Shown: one piece after another, positions 26,338-34,977 of the stretch
Layout: each line of letters starts with the position of its first letter
Numbering within the stretch: the stretch's first letter is position 1
NCBI RefSeq assembly: GCF_033843645.1
Contig: NZ_JAWXVZ010000003.1
Span: 124,001 to 188,000 of the forward strand
DNA from: Pseudovibrio zosterae
GTDB taxonomy: Bacteria; Pseudomonadota; Alphaproteobacteria; Rhizobiales; Stappiaceae
Length of the DNA: 64,000 bases
Reading direction: 5' to 3'
Translations under genes and position numbers: made by a program
Notes under the pieces: model-generated
Seen by the model: the letters and a program-made list of their open reading frames with translations, nothing else
Database searches by the model: none
What the model was told of the DNA's origin: nothing

Positions 26338-27645
26338 CTAGAAGTCCCGCTGTACGCGAATGAGCCAGGTCCAAATGTCCTGATCTCGCGGCGAGGAAAT
26401 TGGATCCACGCCATTGGGAGCGGTTGCGCTGCTGTACTCGATATTCCGATAGCCCACTTCCGTCCCAATTTCGAAACCTGAGACGGGGGTCCAGCCGATC
26501 ACACCTTGAATGTCGAACTGATCCACATCCCAGTAGAGCTTGTTGTCGGCTTCTGCGTAAGACAGTTCCAGAGCGGAATAGAACTGCGGGCTCCACTCGG
26601 TGATGATGCCCCCTGCAACAGACCAGCCTTCACCCGTACCGTCGCCGCGAAGCGTCGAGCCGACGCCGCCTGTTGGGAAGACGGAGCTGGCATCAAAAAC
26701 ATCTCCACCCCAGTCACTGTGTACATAACCAAGAGCCCCGTCGGCATAGGTTGCCTGCAGCGCTGCCTGGCTTTCGCCAAGGTAAGGAATGTTGACCTCA
26801 ACGCCACCGCCGATGGCAAAGCCGACTTCGCCATCAGGAATGGAGGAAAGATAGCGAACCTCGCGAACGGCACCCATGATCTGAGCGCTACCCCAGCCTT
26901 GATCAACCCGGAAGTTACCAACCAGTTCAGGGAAGCGATGGCCGCCATAGTTTTGAGAGTAGTCCGGGTCCTCATTCAGATAAGAGCCCACAAACAGGTC
27001 CTGGTCTCTGTAGGTGCGATCCTCAACGGAGATGCTCGCGGAAAAGCCATTGCCAAAATCCGCCGTGTACCCGGCAATCCATGGCTTCTCATCGGAATAG
27101 GCAACCGCCGTAATCGCACCGTAGGTATAGCCCGTCCAGAAATCATAGAAGGACTGGGCTTTACCCACTGTAAGGCCGCCAAACTGAATAAAGGCGTAGT
27201 CGAGTTCCAGTTCGGTATCGCCTTCAGACCCGAATGAACCTTCATCGTCGTCGTTGGATGGACGGTCAACAACAGTCCCGTCGCCGCTCGCGAAGCCCGG
27301 CGTATCCACCGTCGCGAACATGTCAATGTAGGTTCGCAGCATGCCGTACTCCGTTTGTGTGCGCGCATCGAGGCGCAAATACCCACGGGCACGGGTGGAA
27401 GTGTCGTTCTCGCTGCGGCGATCCCAGTCATTCGGTGCATCGCCGAAGTTGTTGAAGCGATACTCTGCACGAACCCGGCCACGGATACGCAGGCACGTTT
27501 CAGTGCCCGGAATGAAGAAGTAGCCGGTTCCGTATGCATCACAGATCTGTACATACTCTACAGGGTCTGCAATAGGCAGGTCTGCCGCTTGGGCGCTCAT
27601 GGGAACGAGAGCTAGCGCAGCGACGCCTGAAGCAATATGGCGCAT
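26338..27645 (-). CDS. Porin_2-family outer-membrane porin, paralogue
   Basis: This 435-residue porin shares the layout of the neighbouring one: a signal peptide ending AQA, mature start ADLPIADPVEYVQICDAYG, the same two-Cys segment, RARGYLRLDART and a terminal VQRDF. Differences concentrate in segments that would be surface loops, such as the middle and the last third. That is as expected for paralogues with different pore or phage/adhesion properties. It has its own upstream region with an AT-rich inverted repeat, and its own terminator. Confidence 0.95.
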   Translation of the reverse strand: MRHIASGVAALALVPMSAQAADLPIADPVEYVQICDAYGTGYFFIPGTETCLRIRGRVRAEYRFNNFGDAPNDWDRRSENDTSTRARGYLRLDARTQTEYGMLRTYIDMFATVDTPGFASGDGTVVDRPSNDDDEGSFGSEGDTELELDYAFIQFGGLTVGKAQSFYDFWTGYTYGAITAVAYSDEKPWIAGYTADFGNGFSASISVEDRTYRDQDLFVGSYLNEDPDYSQNYGGHRFPELVGNFRVDQGWGSAQIMGAVREVRYLSSIPDGEVGFAIGGGVEVNIPYLGESQAALQATYADGALGYVHSDWGGDVFDASSVFPTGGVGSTLRGDGTGEGWSVAGGIITEWSPQFYSALELSYAEADNKLYWDVDQFDIQGVIGWTPVSGFEIGTEVGYRNIEYSSATAPNGVDPISSPRDQDIWTWLIRVQRDF

Positions 27646-27849
27646 CTATATTCTCCGATCTCAAATGTGAGGTTCAGAACTCACCAAAGGTTCAGCGACG
27701 CGAGGCATGCCCCAAGGAGCGCGCTACTCACGCTGCAAACAGCTTTAGTTCTGTCGGAGATGAGGGTCTTGTAAATATAAAAGGGATTCTTGGGTGATTA
27801 AGCTCAGAGGTAATTTCAATTATTTACAGTAGTGTCATAAACTAGCGAG

Positions 27850-27884
27850 ATACATATAATAACTAATTGTGGTGTTATATGTAT
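27850..27884. repeat. AT-rich inverted repeat upstream of the second porin
   Basis: Perfect 10-bp arms ATACATATAA and TTATATGTAT are separated by 15 bp, about 205 bp upstream of the porin start. ATAATAACTA also occurs twice (27856-27865 and 27914-27923). The surrounding region is clearly AT-rich. It may be a regulator site or a curved upstream element. Confidence 0.4.
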
Positions 27885-27967
27885 AAAATGCATAAATATT
27901 ACTGTTATATTAGATAATAACTAGTGCCAGGGTGTGTTTTATATTTTGGGGGCTGTGAATCGCTATG

Positions 27968-27997
27968 AAAAAAGCGCACTGTGCACACAGCGCGCTT
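27968..27997 (-). terminator. Terminator of the rsmD operon
   Basis: On the minus strand AAGCGCGCTGTG pairs with CACAGTGCGCTT (12 bp, one G-U wobble) and runs into six T, 26 bp past the rsmD stop. Confidence 0.85.
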
Positions 27998-28022
27998 CTA
28001 ACATTCTGATTTATTAGGCGGC

Positions 28023-28580
28023 TCAGCCGTTGTAGCGCAAGATCGCTATCTGGCTGTCGCCCTGTTTGCGCTGGTCCAGAAGTTCGCAGCCTTCCGGGGG
28101 AAGGAGTGTTGCTTTCACATCTTCCTCCCAAACAACAATGGCGTTTTTTGCCAGCCAGCCACCGGGAATGGCGCTGGCCAAGGCGGCCTCGCCCAGCTCT
28201 TTAAGGTAGGGCGGATCCATGAAGACCAGAGTGAATGGCTCCATGGTGCCAACAATGCCCAGATCGGTAGCGTCTCGGCGCAAGATCTTGGTTGCACCCA
28301 TCAGCCCGGTCGCCTCAACGTTACGGCGTATCAGGCCCCGTCCTTCAACGCCCATTTCAACAAACGTACAAAACCGGGCACCGCGGCTCATGGCCTCAAT
28401 GCCCAGAGCACCCGTGCCGGCATAAAGGTCCAGAACGCGGGCGTCCTGAACCGGATTGTCAAAGGCATGGGCCAGTACATTAAAAATCGTTTCACGCAGG
28501 CGGTCGCTTGTTGGGCGTGTTTCCTGCGTCTTCGGGGTGGCAAGAGCCGTGCCCCGAAAACGTCCCCCTACTACGCGCAA
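28023..28580 (-). CDS. rsmD: 16S rRNA (guanine(966)-N(2))-methyltransferase
   Basis: This 185-residue SAM-dependent methyltransferase modifies G966 of 16S rRNA during 30S assembly. RPTSDRLRETIFNVL is the family's N-terminal signature, DLYAGTGALG (51-60) is the SAM-binding loop and DPPY (122-125) the catalytic N-methyltransferase motif. It starts 3 bp after the pseudouridine synthase gene stops, so the two rRNA-modification genes form an operon that ends at the following terminator. Confidence 0.96.
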   Translation of the reverse strand: MRVVGGRFRGTALATPKTQETRPTSDRLRETIFNVLAHAFDNPVQDARVLDLYAGTGALGIEAMSRGARFCTFVEMGVEGRGLIRRNVEATGLMGATKILRRDATDLGIVGTMEPFTLVFMDPPYLKELGEAALASAIPGGWLAKNAIVVWEEDVKATLLPPEGCELLDQRKQGDSQIAILRYNG

Positions 28581-28583
28581 GGC

Positions 28584-30467
28584 TTACCTCCTGCCTTTTG
28601 GCGGACCAGAACGGTTCGGGCCAGAGCGGTTCGGGCCAGAGCGGTTCGGACCTGAGCGGCCCGGGCCACTGCGACCAGAGGAAGGCTTGTCAGAGCGTGC
28701 GCCACCCGGACGTCCGCCGTCAGAACGAGCGCCGCCGGGGCGACTGCCTCCAGGCCGTCCGCCGCCTGGACGGTCTCCGCCGGAGCGCGCATCAGGGCGA
28801 TCTCCACCTTGCGGGCGACCGGAGCTGCGAGGACGATCTTCACCGGAACGGGCTCTTTCAGAGCGGTTGCCTGAAAACGGCTTGCCAGATCCGCGTGGGC
28901 CGCCTGGACCACGTGGTCTGGAGTCACCGCGGTCGCCATAAGTCTTAGGTCCGTCACCGGAAGGGCCGCGCTTTCTTGCCGGAGAAGAGAAAGAGCGACG
29001 CTCCTGCGTTCCTTCCTCGTTTTCTGCGGCTTTGCGAGCCACTGGGCTCAAACGATCGAACCCCCCGCGCTGGGCGCGAACACCGCTACGGCGTTCGTTG
29101 TTCTTGCGCGGCTCATCAGTCGGGCGGTCACGTTCCTGCTTGGGTGAAACGTACTCGGCTTCGGCACCATCTGAAGACCAGACACGCATCGGCTTGGCTG
29201 GGGCGCTGCCCCGCTCATTGCTGCCATAACGGCTTGGCGCGGAGCGGCGGTCATCACGTCCGCCACGCTCGAACCTGCCACCGCGCTCTCCGCCGTCGCG
29301 GCGTTCAAAGCGCTGTCCTTCGCTTCTTTCTCTGCGTTCGCCACCTTCATGGCGCTCAGAGCGCCCGCCTTCGGCGCGATCTTTGAATACACCCTTACGC
29401 TGCCCAAACGGATTGTCTTCCCTGTTGGACGTGTCCGGGGTGGAGCGCATGGCTGCTTTCTTCTCAGACTTGCGTTTTTGCGCAGTAAGGGCGGCCTCTG
29501 CTTCTTTAGCGGACATCCAGCCACCGCCAGTGCCGCCTTTTTTCTTCTTGGCCAGCTTCGACTTGTCGTCCTGTGCCTTGTTCGGATCGGCCTGATGGAT
29601 GATCGGTGCATCGAAATCCAGATCTGCCTCGGAAATGAGTCGCTCGCCCAACTGATCACGAAGAACGCGGCCGCGAATTTCACGCGCTTCACCTTCGGCA
29701 ATGTCGCCGAGCTGGAACGGACCAAAGGAGATACGGATCAGGCGGTTCACGGAGAGGCCGAGATGCTCGAGGATCTTTTTCACCTCGCGGTTTTTGCCTT
29801 CCCGCAGACCCAGTGTCAGCCAGACGTTGTCCTTGCGAACGGTGTCGAGGGTGGCTTCGATGGCACCGTAAAGTACGCCGTCAATGGCCACACCATCCTT
29901 GATGGAATCAAGCTGTTCCTGAGTGACCTTGCCGAATGCGCGCACGCGGTAACGGCGCAGCCATCCGGTCTGAGGCAGTTCGATAACACGAGACAGACCG
30001 CCGTCATTGGTCAGCAGCAGAAGGCCTTCGGTGTTGATGTCGAGGCGTCCAACGGTCACAACCCGAGGCAAGTCCTTGGGCAGAACGTCAAAAACGGTCT
30101 GACGGCCCTCTGGGTCGCTGTTGGTGGTCACAGTGCCGCGTGGCTTGTGGAAGAGCCAAAGGCGCGTGCGCTCACGGGTTGGCAAAGGCTCGCCATCCAC
30201 CAGCACCTTGTCCTTGGAGGTCACGGTAAAAGCAGGCGTTTCCAGAGTGGTGCCGTTGACACTGACGCGTCCGGCTTCAATCCAGGTTTCTGCTTCACGG
30301 CGGGAACACAGACCAGCGCGCGCAATCGCCTTGGCGATACGCTCTCCAGAAATTACAGGTGTTTCCGCAGGCTTCCCAGCCTTCGTCTTGTTGTCTTTTT
30401 TCGCTGCCGCTGGTTTGTCGGACTTACGATTGGCTTTGTCTTTTGGCTTGTCAAAGCGCTTGGTCAT
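28584..30467 (-). CDS. S4-domain rRNA pseudouridine synthase (RsuA/RluB family) with long Gly/Arg-rich tail
   Basis: The product isomerises uridine in ribosomal RNA. After a lysine-rich leader an S4 RNA-binding domain lies at about 41-88 (ERIAKAIARAGLCSRREAE). The catalytic domain spans about 104-285, with GRLDINTEGLLLLTNDG carrying catalytic Asp 143. Residues about 300-627, more than half the protein, are a charged, disordered tail rich in Arg, Gly, Ser, Asp and Pro. It ends in repeats of GGRPGGARSD type and four NRSGP-like units encoded by a 15-bp tandem repeat. Similar tails occur in other Alphaproteobacteria and probably bind RNA. It lies upstream of rsmD in one operon. Confidence 0.93.
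   Translation of the reverse strand: MTKRFDKPKDKANRKSDKPAAAKKDNKTKAGKPAETPVISGERIAKAIARAGLCSRREAETWIEAGRVSVNGTTLETPAFTVTSKDKVLVDGEPLPTRERTRLWLFHKPRGTVTTNSDPEGRQTVFDVLPKDLPRVVTVGRLDINTEGLLLLTNDGGLSRVIELPQTGWLRRYRVRAFGKVTQEQLDSIKDGVAIDGVLYGAIEATLDTVRKDNVWLTLGLREGKNREVKKILEHLGLSVNRLIRISFGPFQLGDIAEGEAREIRGRVLRDQLGERLISEADLDFDAPIIHQADPNKAQDDKSKLAKKKKGGTGGGWMSAKEAEAALTAQKRKSEKKAAMRSTPDTSNREDNPFGQRKGVFKDRAEGGRSERHEGGERRERSEGQRFERRDGGERGGRFERGGRDDRRSAPSRYGSNERGSAPAKPMRVWSSDGAEAEYVSPKQERDRPTDEPRKNNERRSGVRAQRGGFDRLSPVARKAAENEEGTQERRSFSSPARKRGPSGDGPKTYGDRGDSRPRGPGGPRGSGKPFSGNRSERARSGEDRPRSSGRPQGGDRPDARSGGDRPGGGRPGGSRPGGARSDGGRPGGARSDKPSSGRSGPGRSGPNRSGPNRSGPNRSGPPKGRR
28606..28665. repeat. 15-bp tandem repeat inside the pseudouridine synthase gene
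   Basis: Four consecutive 15-bp units, beginning at 28606, 28621, 28636 and 28651, follow the pattern CCAGAGCGGTTCGGG. Units 1-3 differ by one base each and unit 4 is more diverged. They encode NRSGP-type pentapeptides, so copy number can change without a frameshift. Confidence 0.85.
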
Positions 30468-30719
30468 TTTCTGGCCTGTCTAGAATGTTGGCCGCCGTGG
30501 CCGAAGAGGGTCCGCGCTGGCTAAGGATAAAACCTGCCACTTTGCGCTCTGTGTGCCCTGAATTTAAATTGTGGTCGCCGCGTCATAGCAGACGCAAGAA
30601 ATAAGGCAACTGTTGCACAAGGCCACAGGCCAAATTTAAGCAAAAAATGCACGGGGGTAAGCGGTTCTGCAACAATTGTGTCTGATGACAGCGGTTTCAA
30701 CACAGGCTAGCTTGCGGCC

Positions 30720-31178
30720 ATGATGAATAGCCCTCGATATTCCGGCTACATGGATTTGGCCCTGGATGAAGCCCGCGCAGCAGAAGCGCGTGGTGAAGTG
30801 CCCATAGGCTGTGTCATCGTCAAGGATGGCGAGGTGATTGCCCGCGCTGGAAACCGCACGCTGGAACTCAACGACCCAACCGCCCACGCTGAAGTGCTGG
30901 CCATTCGCGAAGCGGGCACAAAGCTGGAGTCTCAGCGCTTGGAAGGCTGTGATCTCTACGTGACGTTGGAGCCCTGTACAATGTGCGCCGGGGCCATCTC
31001 GTTTGCCCGCATCCGCCGCTTGTACTATGGGGCCGCAGATGAGAAAGGCGGCGGGGTCGATCACGGGGCTCGATTCTTTACACAAGCCACATGCCATCAT
31101 GCGCCGGAGGTCTACAGCGGCCTTGCCGAACAGGACGCTGCGTTGTTGCTGACGCGCTTCTTTGAGGGACGGCGCTAA
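30720..31178 (+). CDS. tadA: tRNA adenosine(34) deaminase
   Basis: This 152-residue zinc deaminase converts wobble A34 of tRNA-Arg(ACG) to inosine. The zinc/catalytic motif HAE is at 56-58 (His 56 ligand, Glu 58 proton shuttle), and the second half PCxxC gives Pro 85, Cys 86 and Cys 89. The segment NDPTAHAEVLAIREA is typical of TadA rather than of free cytidine deaminases. Two adjacent ATGs (30720 and 30723) are possible starts. It is divergent from the pseudouridine synthase gene, 252 bp away. Confidence 0.95.
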   Translation: MMNSPRYSGYMDLALDEARAAEARGEVPIGCVIVKDGEVIARAGNRTLELNDPTAHAEVLAIREAGTKLESQRLEGCDLYVTLEPCTMCAGAISFARIRRLYYGAADEKGGGVDHGARFFTQATCHHAPEVYSGLAEQDAALLLTRFFEGRR

Positions 31179-31312
31179 GCCTGCGCGCAACCCAATGTGC
31201 GCCCTAGGGGCATTGTAGAGTTGAGTTTAAGCTCCGTTGCGTTACGATTGGCCAGCTTCAATTTCCATGTGCCCTGTGCCGTGCGCGCAGGACCAAGCGC
31301 GGAGGAAAGACC

Positions 31313-31573
31313 ATGTTGAAACTGATTGTGACCATGCAGGCTGAAGACCCCAAGGCCTGGGTAGAGGCTCATAACACCCGTGTTGAGCGCTTCAAAAGCG
31401 TGGCAACTGACATTTCCAGCTATCTCGACCCAGCGGGCGGCAATCAGGTCGGCCTGTCAATGACCGTCACCGATCAGGCGGCGTTGAACGAGATCATCAT
31501 GTCGGAAGAAACCGTGGAGCGCATGAGGAAGCACGGCGGTGCCAGCGAACCCAAGTTTCTAGTGGGCGTTTAA
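31313..31573 (+). CDS. Small conserved-looking cytoplasmic protein
   Basis: This 86-residue protein has an excellent RBS (GGAGG, 7 nt before ATG) and coding-like composition. No signal peptide, membrane segment or known motif is visible. A possible ferredoxin-like fold is suggested by the starting strand LKLIVTM, a helix AWVEAHNTRVERFKS and the strand VGLSMTVTD, but this is only a guess. It ends 4 bp into the convergent winged-helix-like gene. Confidence 0.6.
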   Translation: MLKLIVTMQAEDPKAWVEAHNTRVERFKSVATDISSYLDPAGGNQVGLSMTVTDQAALNEIIMSEETVERMRKHGGASEPKFLVGV

Positions 31574-31866
31574 CCGGCATCTGCCGGCAGGGGGGCCGCG
31601 AGAGAGATGGTTTTTCTCGCCGCGCGCTCATCCTGCTGGCTTGCCTTTAGGTATCCCAGGGCTTCAAGCTCGTTTATGGCCCTGAGAACGAGGGCGTGTG
31701 CCTCATCCAGATCCCGCGCAAGACGCCCGGAATCCAGAGAGCCAAACAGTTCCGCTAGTGCCAGAATGACCACATGAAGTGGGGGCAAGTCCGGCAGGGC
31801 GTGTCCGAGCGCTTCCACGCGTTGGGGCAGGTGGGCGGCAATTTCTTCAGCAGTTGGGGTCACCAT
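31570..31866 (-). CDS. Small winged-helix-like protein coupled to the molybdoenzyme gene
   Basis: The ATG overlaps the stop codon of the upstream molybdoenzyme gene as TGATG, so translation is coupled. The 98-residue product has a helical N terminus, then a segment resembling the helix-turn-helix and wing of MarR proteins: RLARDLDEAHALVLRAINEL, EALGYL and DERAARKTISL. It is too short to be a full MarR regulator. The DNA-binding reading is inference; it could equally be a maturation or electron-transfer partner for the oxidoreductase. It does not resemble the FdsD delta subunit. Confidence 0.55.
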   Translation of the reverse strand: MVTPTAEEIAAHLPQRVEALGHALPDLPPLHVVILALAELFGSLDSGRLARDLDEAHALVLRAINELEALGYLKASQQDERAARKTISLAAPLPADAG

Positions 31867-34157
31867 CAGCCCCCCTGAGCCTTGCGCACAACCACCGGAA
31901 TCGATTTGGAGGTTGGGGTGTTTGACGCCGTACCTGTGGCATAGAGCGGCACCAGAACGTTGGTCTCCGGATAATAGGAGGCCAGACATCCCTCGGGAAT
32001 GTCGTAGGGCACGACCTTGAAGCCGCGTGCCTCGCGCTTGCGCCCGTCTTCGCTGATGGTTTCCATGTCCACGCGCTCGTCTTCCGCAAGGCCTGCACGC
32101 TCCATGTCCTTTGGGTTCATGAAGACAACAAGCCGCTCACCAGTAACGCCCCGATAGCGATCATTGGCGCTGTAAACGGTGGTGTTGTACTGATCGTGGG
32201 AGCGCAGGGTCTGCAACACAAAGGCGTTGCCTTTGGCCTTGCGGGTCTGTTGGTAGACAGTTTCCTCCGGTAAGGGCGCTGAGGAGAACTCGGCCTTGCC
32301 TGTGGAGGTGAGCCAGCGGTGCTCCGCCGCCGTGTTGCCAAGATAAAACCCGCGCGGCTCGCGCACCCGTGTGTTGTAGTTCTTGAAGCCGGGAATGGTG
32401 GCGGAAATGCAGTCGCGGATCTTGTCGTAGTCGGCGATCATCTCATCCCAGTTCACCAGATCAGAGCCAAGGGTTGCCTTGGCGATGCCCGCAACAATGG
32501 CTGGCTCGGACTTGAGGTCCGGTGAGGCAGGGGGATTGATGCCACCTGAGGAATGCACCATGGACATGGAATCTTCCACGCTGATGATCTGCCGCCCGCC
32601 TTCCTGTTCGTCAAACTCTGTGCGGCCAAGGCAGGGCAGCACATAGGCCTTCTTGCCCACCATCAGGTGACTGCGGTTCAGTTTGGTTGCAATGTTGACG
32701 GTGAGGGTGCAGGCCCGCAAGGCCTCTTCCACCAACAGGGTATCCGGGGTGGCGCGGGCAAAGTTCCCGCCAAGGCTGACAAAGACCTTGGCCTTGCCGG
32801 ACCTCATCATCTTGATGGCCTGAACCGCGTCGGCCCCATGCTCTCGCGGTGCCTTGAAGCCGAAGTAACGCTCCAGAGCTTGCAGGAACATCTCGTTTGG
32901 CTTTTCGGTGATGCCCATGGTGCGGTCGCCCTGCACATTGGAATGCCCGCGGACGGGACAGGCCCCTGCGCCGGGTTTGCCAATGTTGCCGCGCAGCAGC
33001 AGGAGGTTGGCAATCTCGCGAATGGTGTCAACGGAGTGCTTGTGCTGGGTAATGCCCATGGCCCAGGTGATGATGGTGCGGTCTGACTGGACGTAGATGA
33101 CCGCTGCCTGTTCCATCTGTTCGCGGGTAAGGCCCGATTGGTCTTCAAGCTCGGCCCAAGAGGTTTCTTCTAGAGTTTTCTCATAGTCTTCAAGGCCCGT
33201 CGTATGGGCCTCAAGGAAAGCGCGGTCCAGCGCCCCGCCGCCGCGCACACGCTCGTAATCCAGCGCAAACACGGCCTTGGCAATGCCGCGCACCGCCGCC
33301 ATGTCGCCGCCAAGCTTGGGCGCAAAGAAGTGGCTGGCAATGGGCGTGGAACCGCGGGCGATCATCTGCGCCTTGTCTTGCGGGTCGGCGAACTTCTCCA
33401 GCCCACGCTCCTTCAGCGGATTGAACGACACCACCTTGGCCCCGCGCTTGGCAGCATCTTTCAGCGCGGCCAGCATGCGCGGATGGTTGGTGCCCGGATT
33501 CTGACCGAAGACGAAGATGGCCTCTGCGTGCTCAAAGTCTTCTAGCTTGACGGTGCCCTTGCCAACGCCAATGGCCTTGGTGAGCGCAACCCCGCTTGCC
33601 TCGTGACACAGGTTGGAGCAGTCGGGGAAGTTGTTGGTGCCAAACACCCGGCCAAACAGCTGATACAGATAGGCCGCTTCGTTGCTGGCGCGGCCGGAGG
33701 TGTAAAACAGCGCCTCATTGGGGGAGGCGAGCGCCTTCAACTGCCGGCCGATGTCCGCAAAGGCCTCTTCCCAGCTCACCGCCTCAAAACGGTCGGTATC
33801 GCGATTGTAGCGCAGGGGCGTTGTCAACCGCCCCTGATTTTCCAGATCGAAATCCGAGTAGGTCAGCAGCTCGGAAAGGGTGTGCCGGGCAAACAGCTCC
33901 GGCGTTGCCCGCTTGGACGTGGCCTCCCATGTGACCGCCTTCACCCCGTTCTCGCAGAACTCGAAGGACGAACCGTGCTCCGGATCCCCCCAGGCGCAAC
34001 CGGGGCAATCAAACCCGTCAGGCTGATTGGCCTTGAGCATGGTCTTTACACCCGAAACCACACCGGTTTCCCGCAGGATGGATTGCCCTACGCTTTTCAG
34101 AGCGCCCCACCCCCCGGCGGGGCCTTTGTAGGTGTTTAGATCCCGCTCATCGGCCAT
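31866..34157 (-). CDS. FdhF/YdeP-family molybdopterin oxidoreductase
   Basis: The 763-residue protein belongs to the formate-dehydrogenase-like DMSO-reductase group, YdeP branch. The N terminus has Cys 51, Cys 54 and Cys 68 (DCPGCAW ... FCENG), a possible Fe-S site with fewer Cys than classical FDH. The likely molybdenum-ligand segment is NLCHEASG, with Cys 184-His 185 where E. coli FdhF has Sec140-His. FGQNPGTNHPRM and GGNFARATPDT are cofactor-binding regions. GGGAGGGAA lies just before ATG 34157; an earlier frame start lacks an RBS. fdhD lies 31 bp upstream. YdeP in E. coli is linked to acid resistance; formate as substrate is not assured. Confidence 0.9.
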   Translation of the reverse strand: MADERDLNTYKGPAGGWGALKSVGQSILRETGVVSGVKTMLKANQPDGFDCPGCAWGDPEHGSSFEFCENGVKAVTWEATSKRATPELFARHTLSELLTYSDFDLENQGRLTTPLRYNRDTDRFEAVSWEEAFADIGRQLKALASPNEALFYTSGRASNEAAYLYQLFGRVFGTNNFPDCSNLCHEASGVALTKAIGVGKGTVKLEDFEHAEAIFVFGQNPGTNHPRMLAALKDAAKRGAKVVSFNPLKERGLEKFADPQDKAQMIARGSTPIASHFFAPKLGGDMAAVRGIAKAVFALDYERVRGGGALDRAFLEAHTTGLEDYEKTLEETSWAELEDQSGLTREQMEQAAVIYVQSDRTIITWAMGITQHKHSVDTIREIANLLLLRGNIGKPGAGACPVRGHSNVQGDRTMGITEKPNEMFLQALERYFGFKAPREHGADAVQAIKMMRSGKAKVFVSLGGNFARATPDTLLVEEALRACTLTVNIATKLNRSHLMVGKKAYVLPCLGRTEFDEQEGGRQIISVEDSMSMVHSSGGINPPASPDLKSEPAIVAGIAKATLGSDLVNWDEMIADYDKIRDCISATIPGFKNYNTRVREPRGFYLGNTAAEHRWLTSTGKAEFSSAPLPEETVYQQTRKAKGNAFVLQTLRSHDQYNTTVYSANDRYRGVTGERLVVFMNPKDMERAGLAEDERVDMETISEDGRKREARGFKVVPYDIPEGCLASYYPETNVLVPLYATGTASNTPTSKSIPVVVRKAQGG

Positions 34158-34188
34158 GTAGTTCCCTCCCGCTTGTTCTTCTTTGATG

Positions 34189-34953
34189 CTATTTTGCTTG
34201 AGTATAGCAGATGATGCCGTGCCCACGCTGGCACGACAAAAGGTTGAGATTGGCGTTCTCCGACAGCTTGACCGCAAGGTCGCTGGGGCTTGCCATCACA
34301 ACCAGACTTGGCACGCCGCAGGTGACCGTTTTCTGAACGAGGTCCGCACTGCACCTGCTTGTGGTCATCACAAAGTCTATGGCCACGCCGGTCTTGAGGC
34401 CCGCGCCCAAAGCCTTGTCCAACGCATTGTGGCGGCCAATATCCTCCCGCACCGCATACTCGCCATTGGCAAGGGCTGCCACTGCCGCATGAAGACCGCC
34501 GCCATAGGTGTCGGAAAGGTGCTGGCGCTCGGTGAGCGTGCGCAGCGCTTCCTGAATGCGGTCATCCTCTGGCAGGTCCGTGCCTTGAAGCGGGGAGAGG
34601 GGACGCATGGCGGCAGACAGGCTGTCCACCCCGCACAGCCCGCATCCAGCGGTGCCGGTGAGCATGCGGCGACGGCGCAACGCCTCGAAGAAGCGATCAT
34701 CATCGATCTGCAAATCGACGGTAAAGCCGAGCGCGTCATGGGCCTGCAGATGCACGGCGGCAAGATCAGCCGCGCTGGGCAAAATGCCTTCGCTCACGGC
34801 AAAGCCGATGGCAAAGTCTTCAAGGTCCTGCGGTGTGGCCATCAAGACCGCAAAGCCTTCCCCGTTCAAGGTGAAGGCGACCGGCGCTTCCGGTGCCAGC
34901 GTCAGCCCGCAGGCCTTGGCCTCCTCAGGCGTGTGGACGTGATGTCCTGTCAT
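34189..34953 (-). CDS. fdhD: Formate dehydrogenase accessory sulfurtransferase
   Basis: FdhD takes sulfur from IscS and delivers it to the bis-MGD molybdenum cofactor of formate-dehydrogenase-type enzymes. The 254-residue protein has the conserved CxxC at Cys 104 and Cys 107 (TAGCGLCGVD), the family's FAVSEGI segment near 51-57 and GRHNALDKALGAGLK in the C-terminal half. Its stop is 31 bp before the molybdoenzyme start, so the pair is an operon and FdhD should activate that enzyme. Confidence 0.95.
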   Translation of the reverse strand: MTGHHVHTPEEAKACGLTLAPEAPVAFTLNGEGFAVLMATPQDLEDFAIGFAVSEGILPSAADLAAVHLQAHDALGFTVDLQIDDDRFFEALRRRRMLTGTAGCGLCGVDSLSAAMRPLSPLQGTDLPEDDRIQEALRTLTERQHLSDTYGGGLHAAVAALANGEYAVREDIGRHNALDKALGAGLKTGVAIDFVMTTSRCSADLVQKTVTCGVPSLVVMASPSDLAVKLSENANLNLLSCQRGHGIICYTQAK

Positions 34954-34977
34954 AAGCCCCCCCGAATAAGTGTCGGA

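Noticed and set aside
24194..27645. Mobile element or IS duplication explaining the two porins
   Set aside because: No terminal inverted repeats, target duplication or transposase; tandem gene duplication is sufficient.
28606..28665. CRISPR-like short repeats
   Set aside because: They are contiguous 15-bp in-frame coding repeats without unique spacers.
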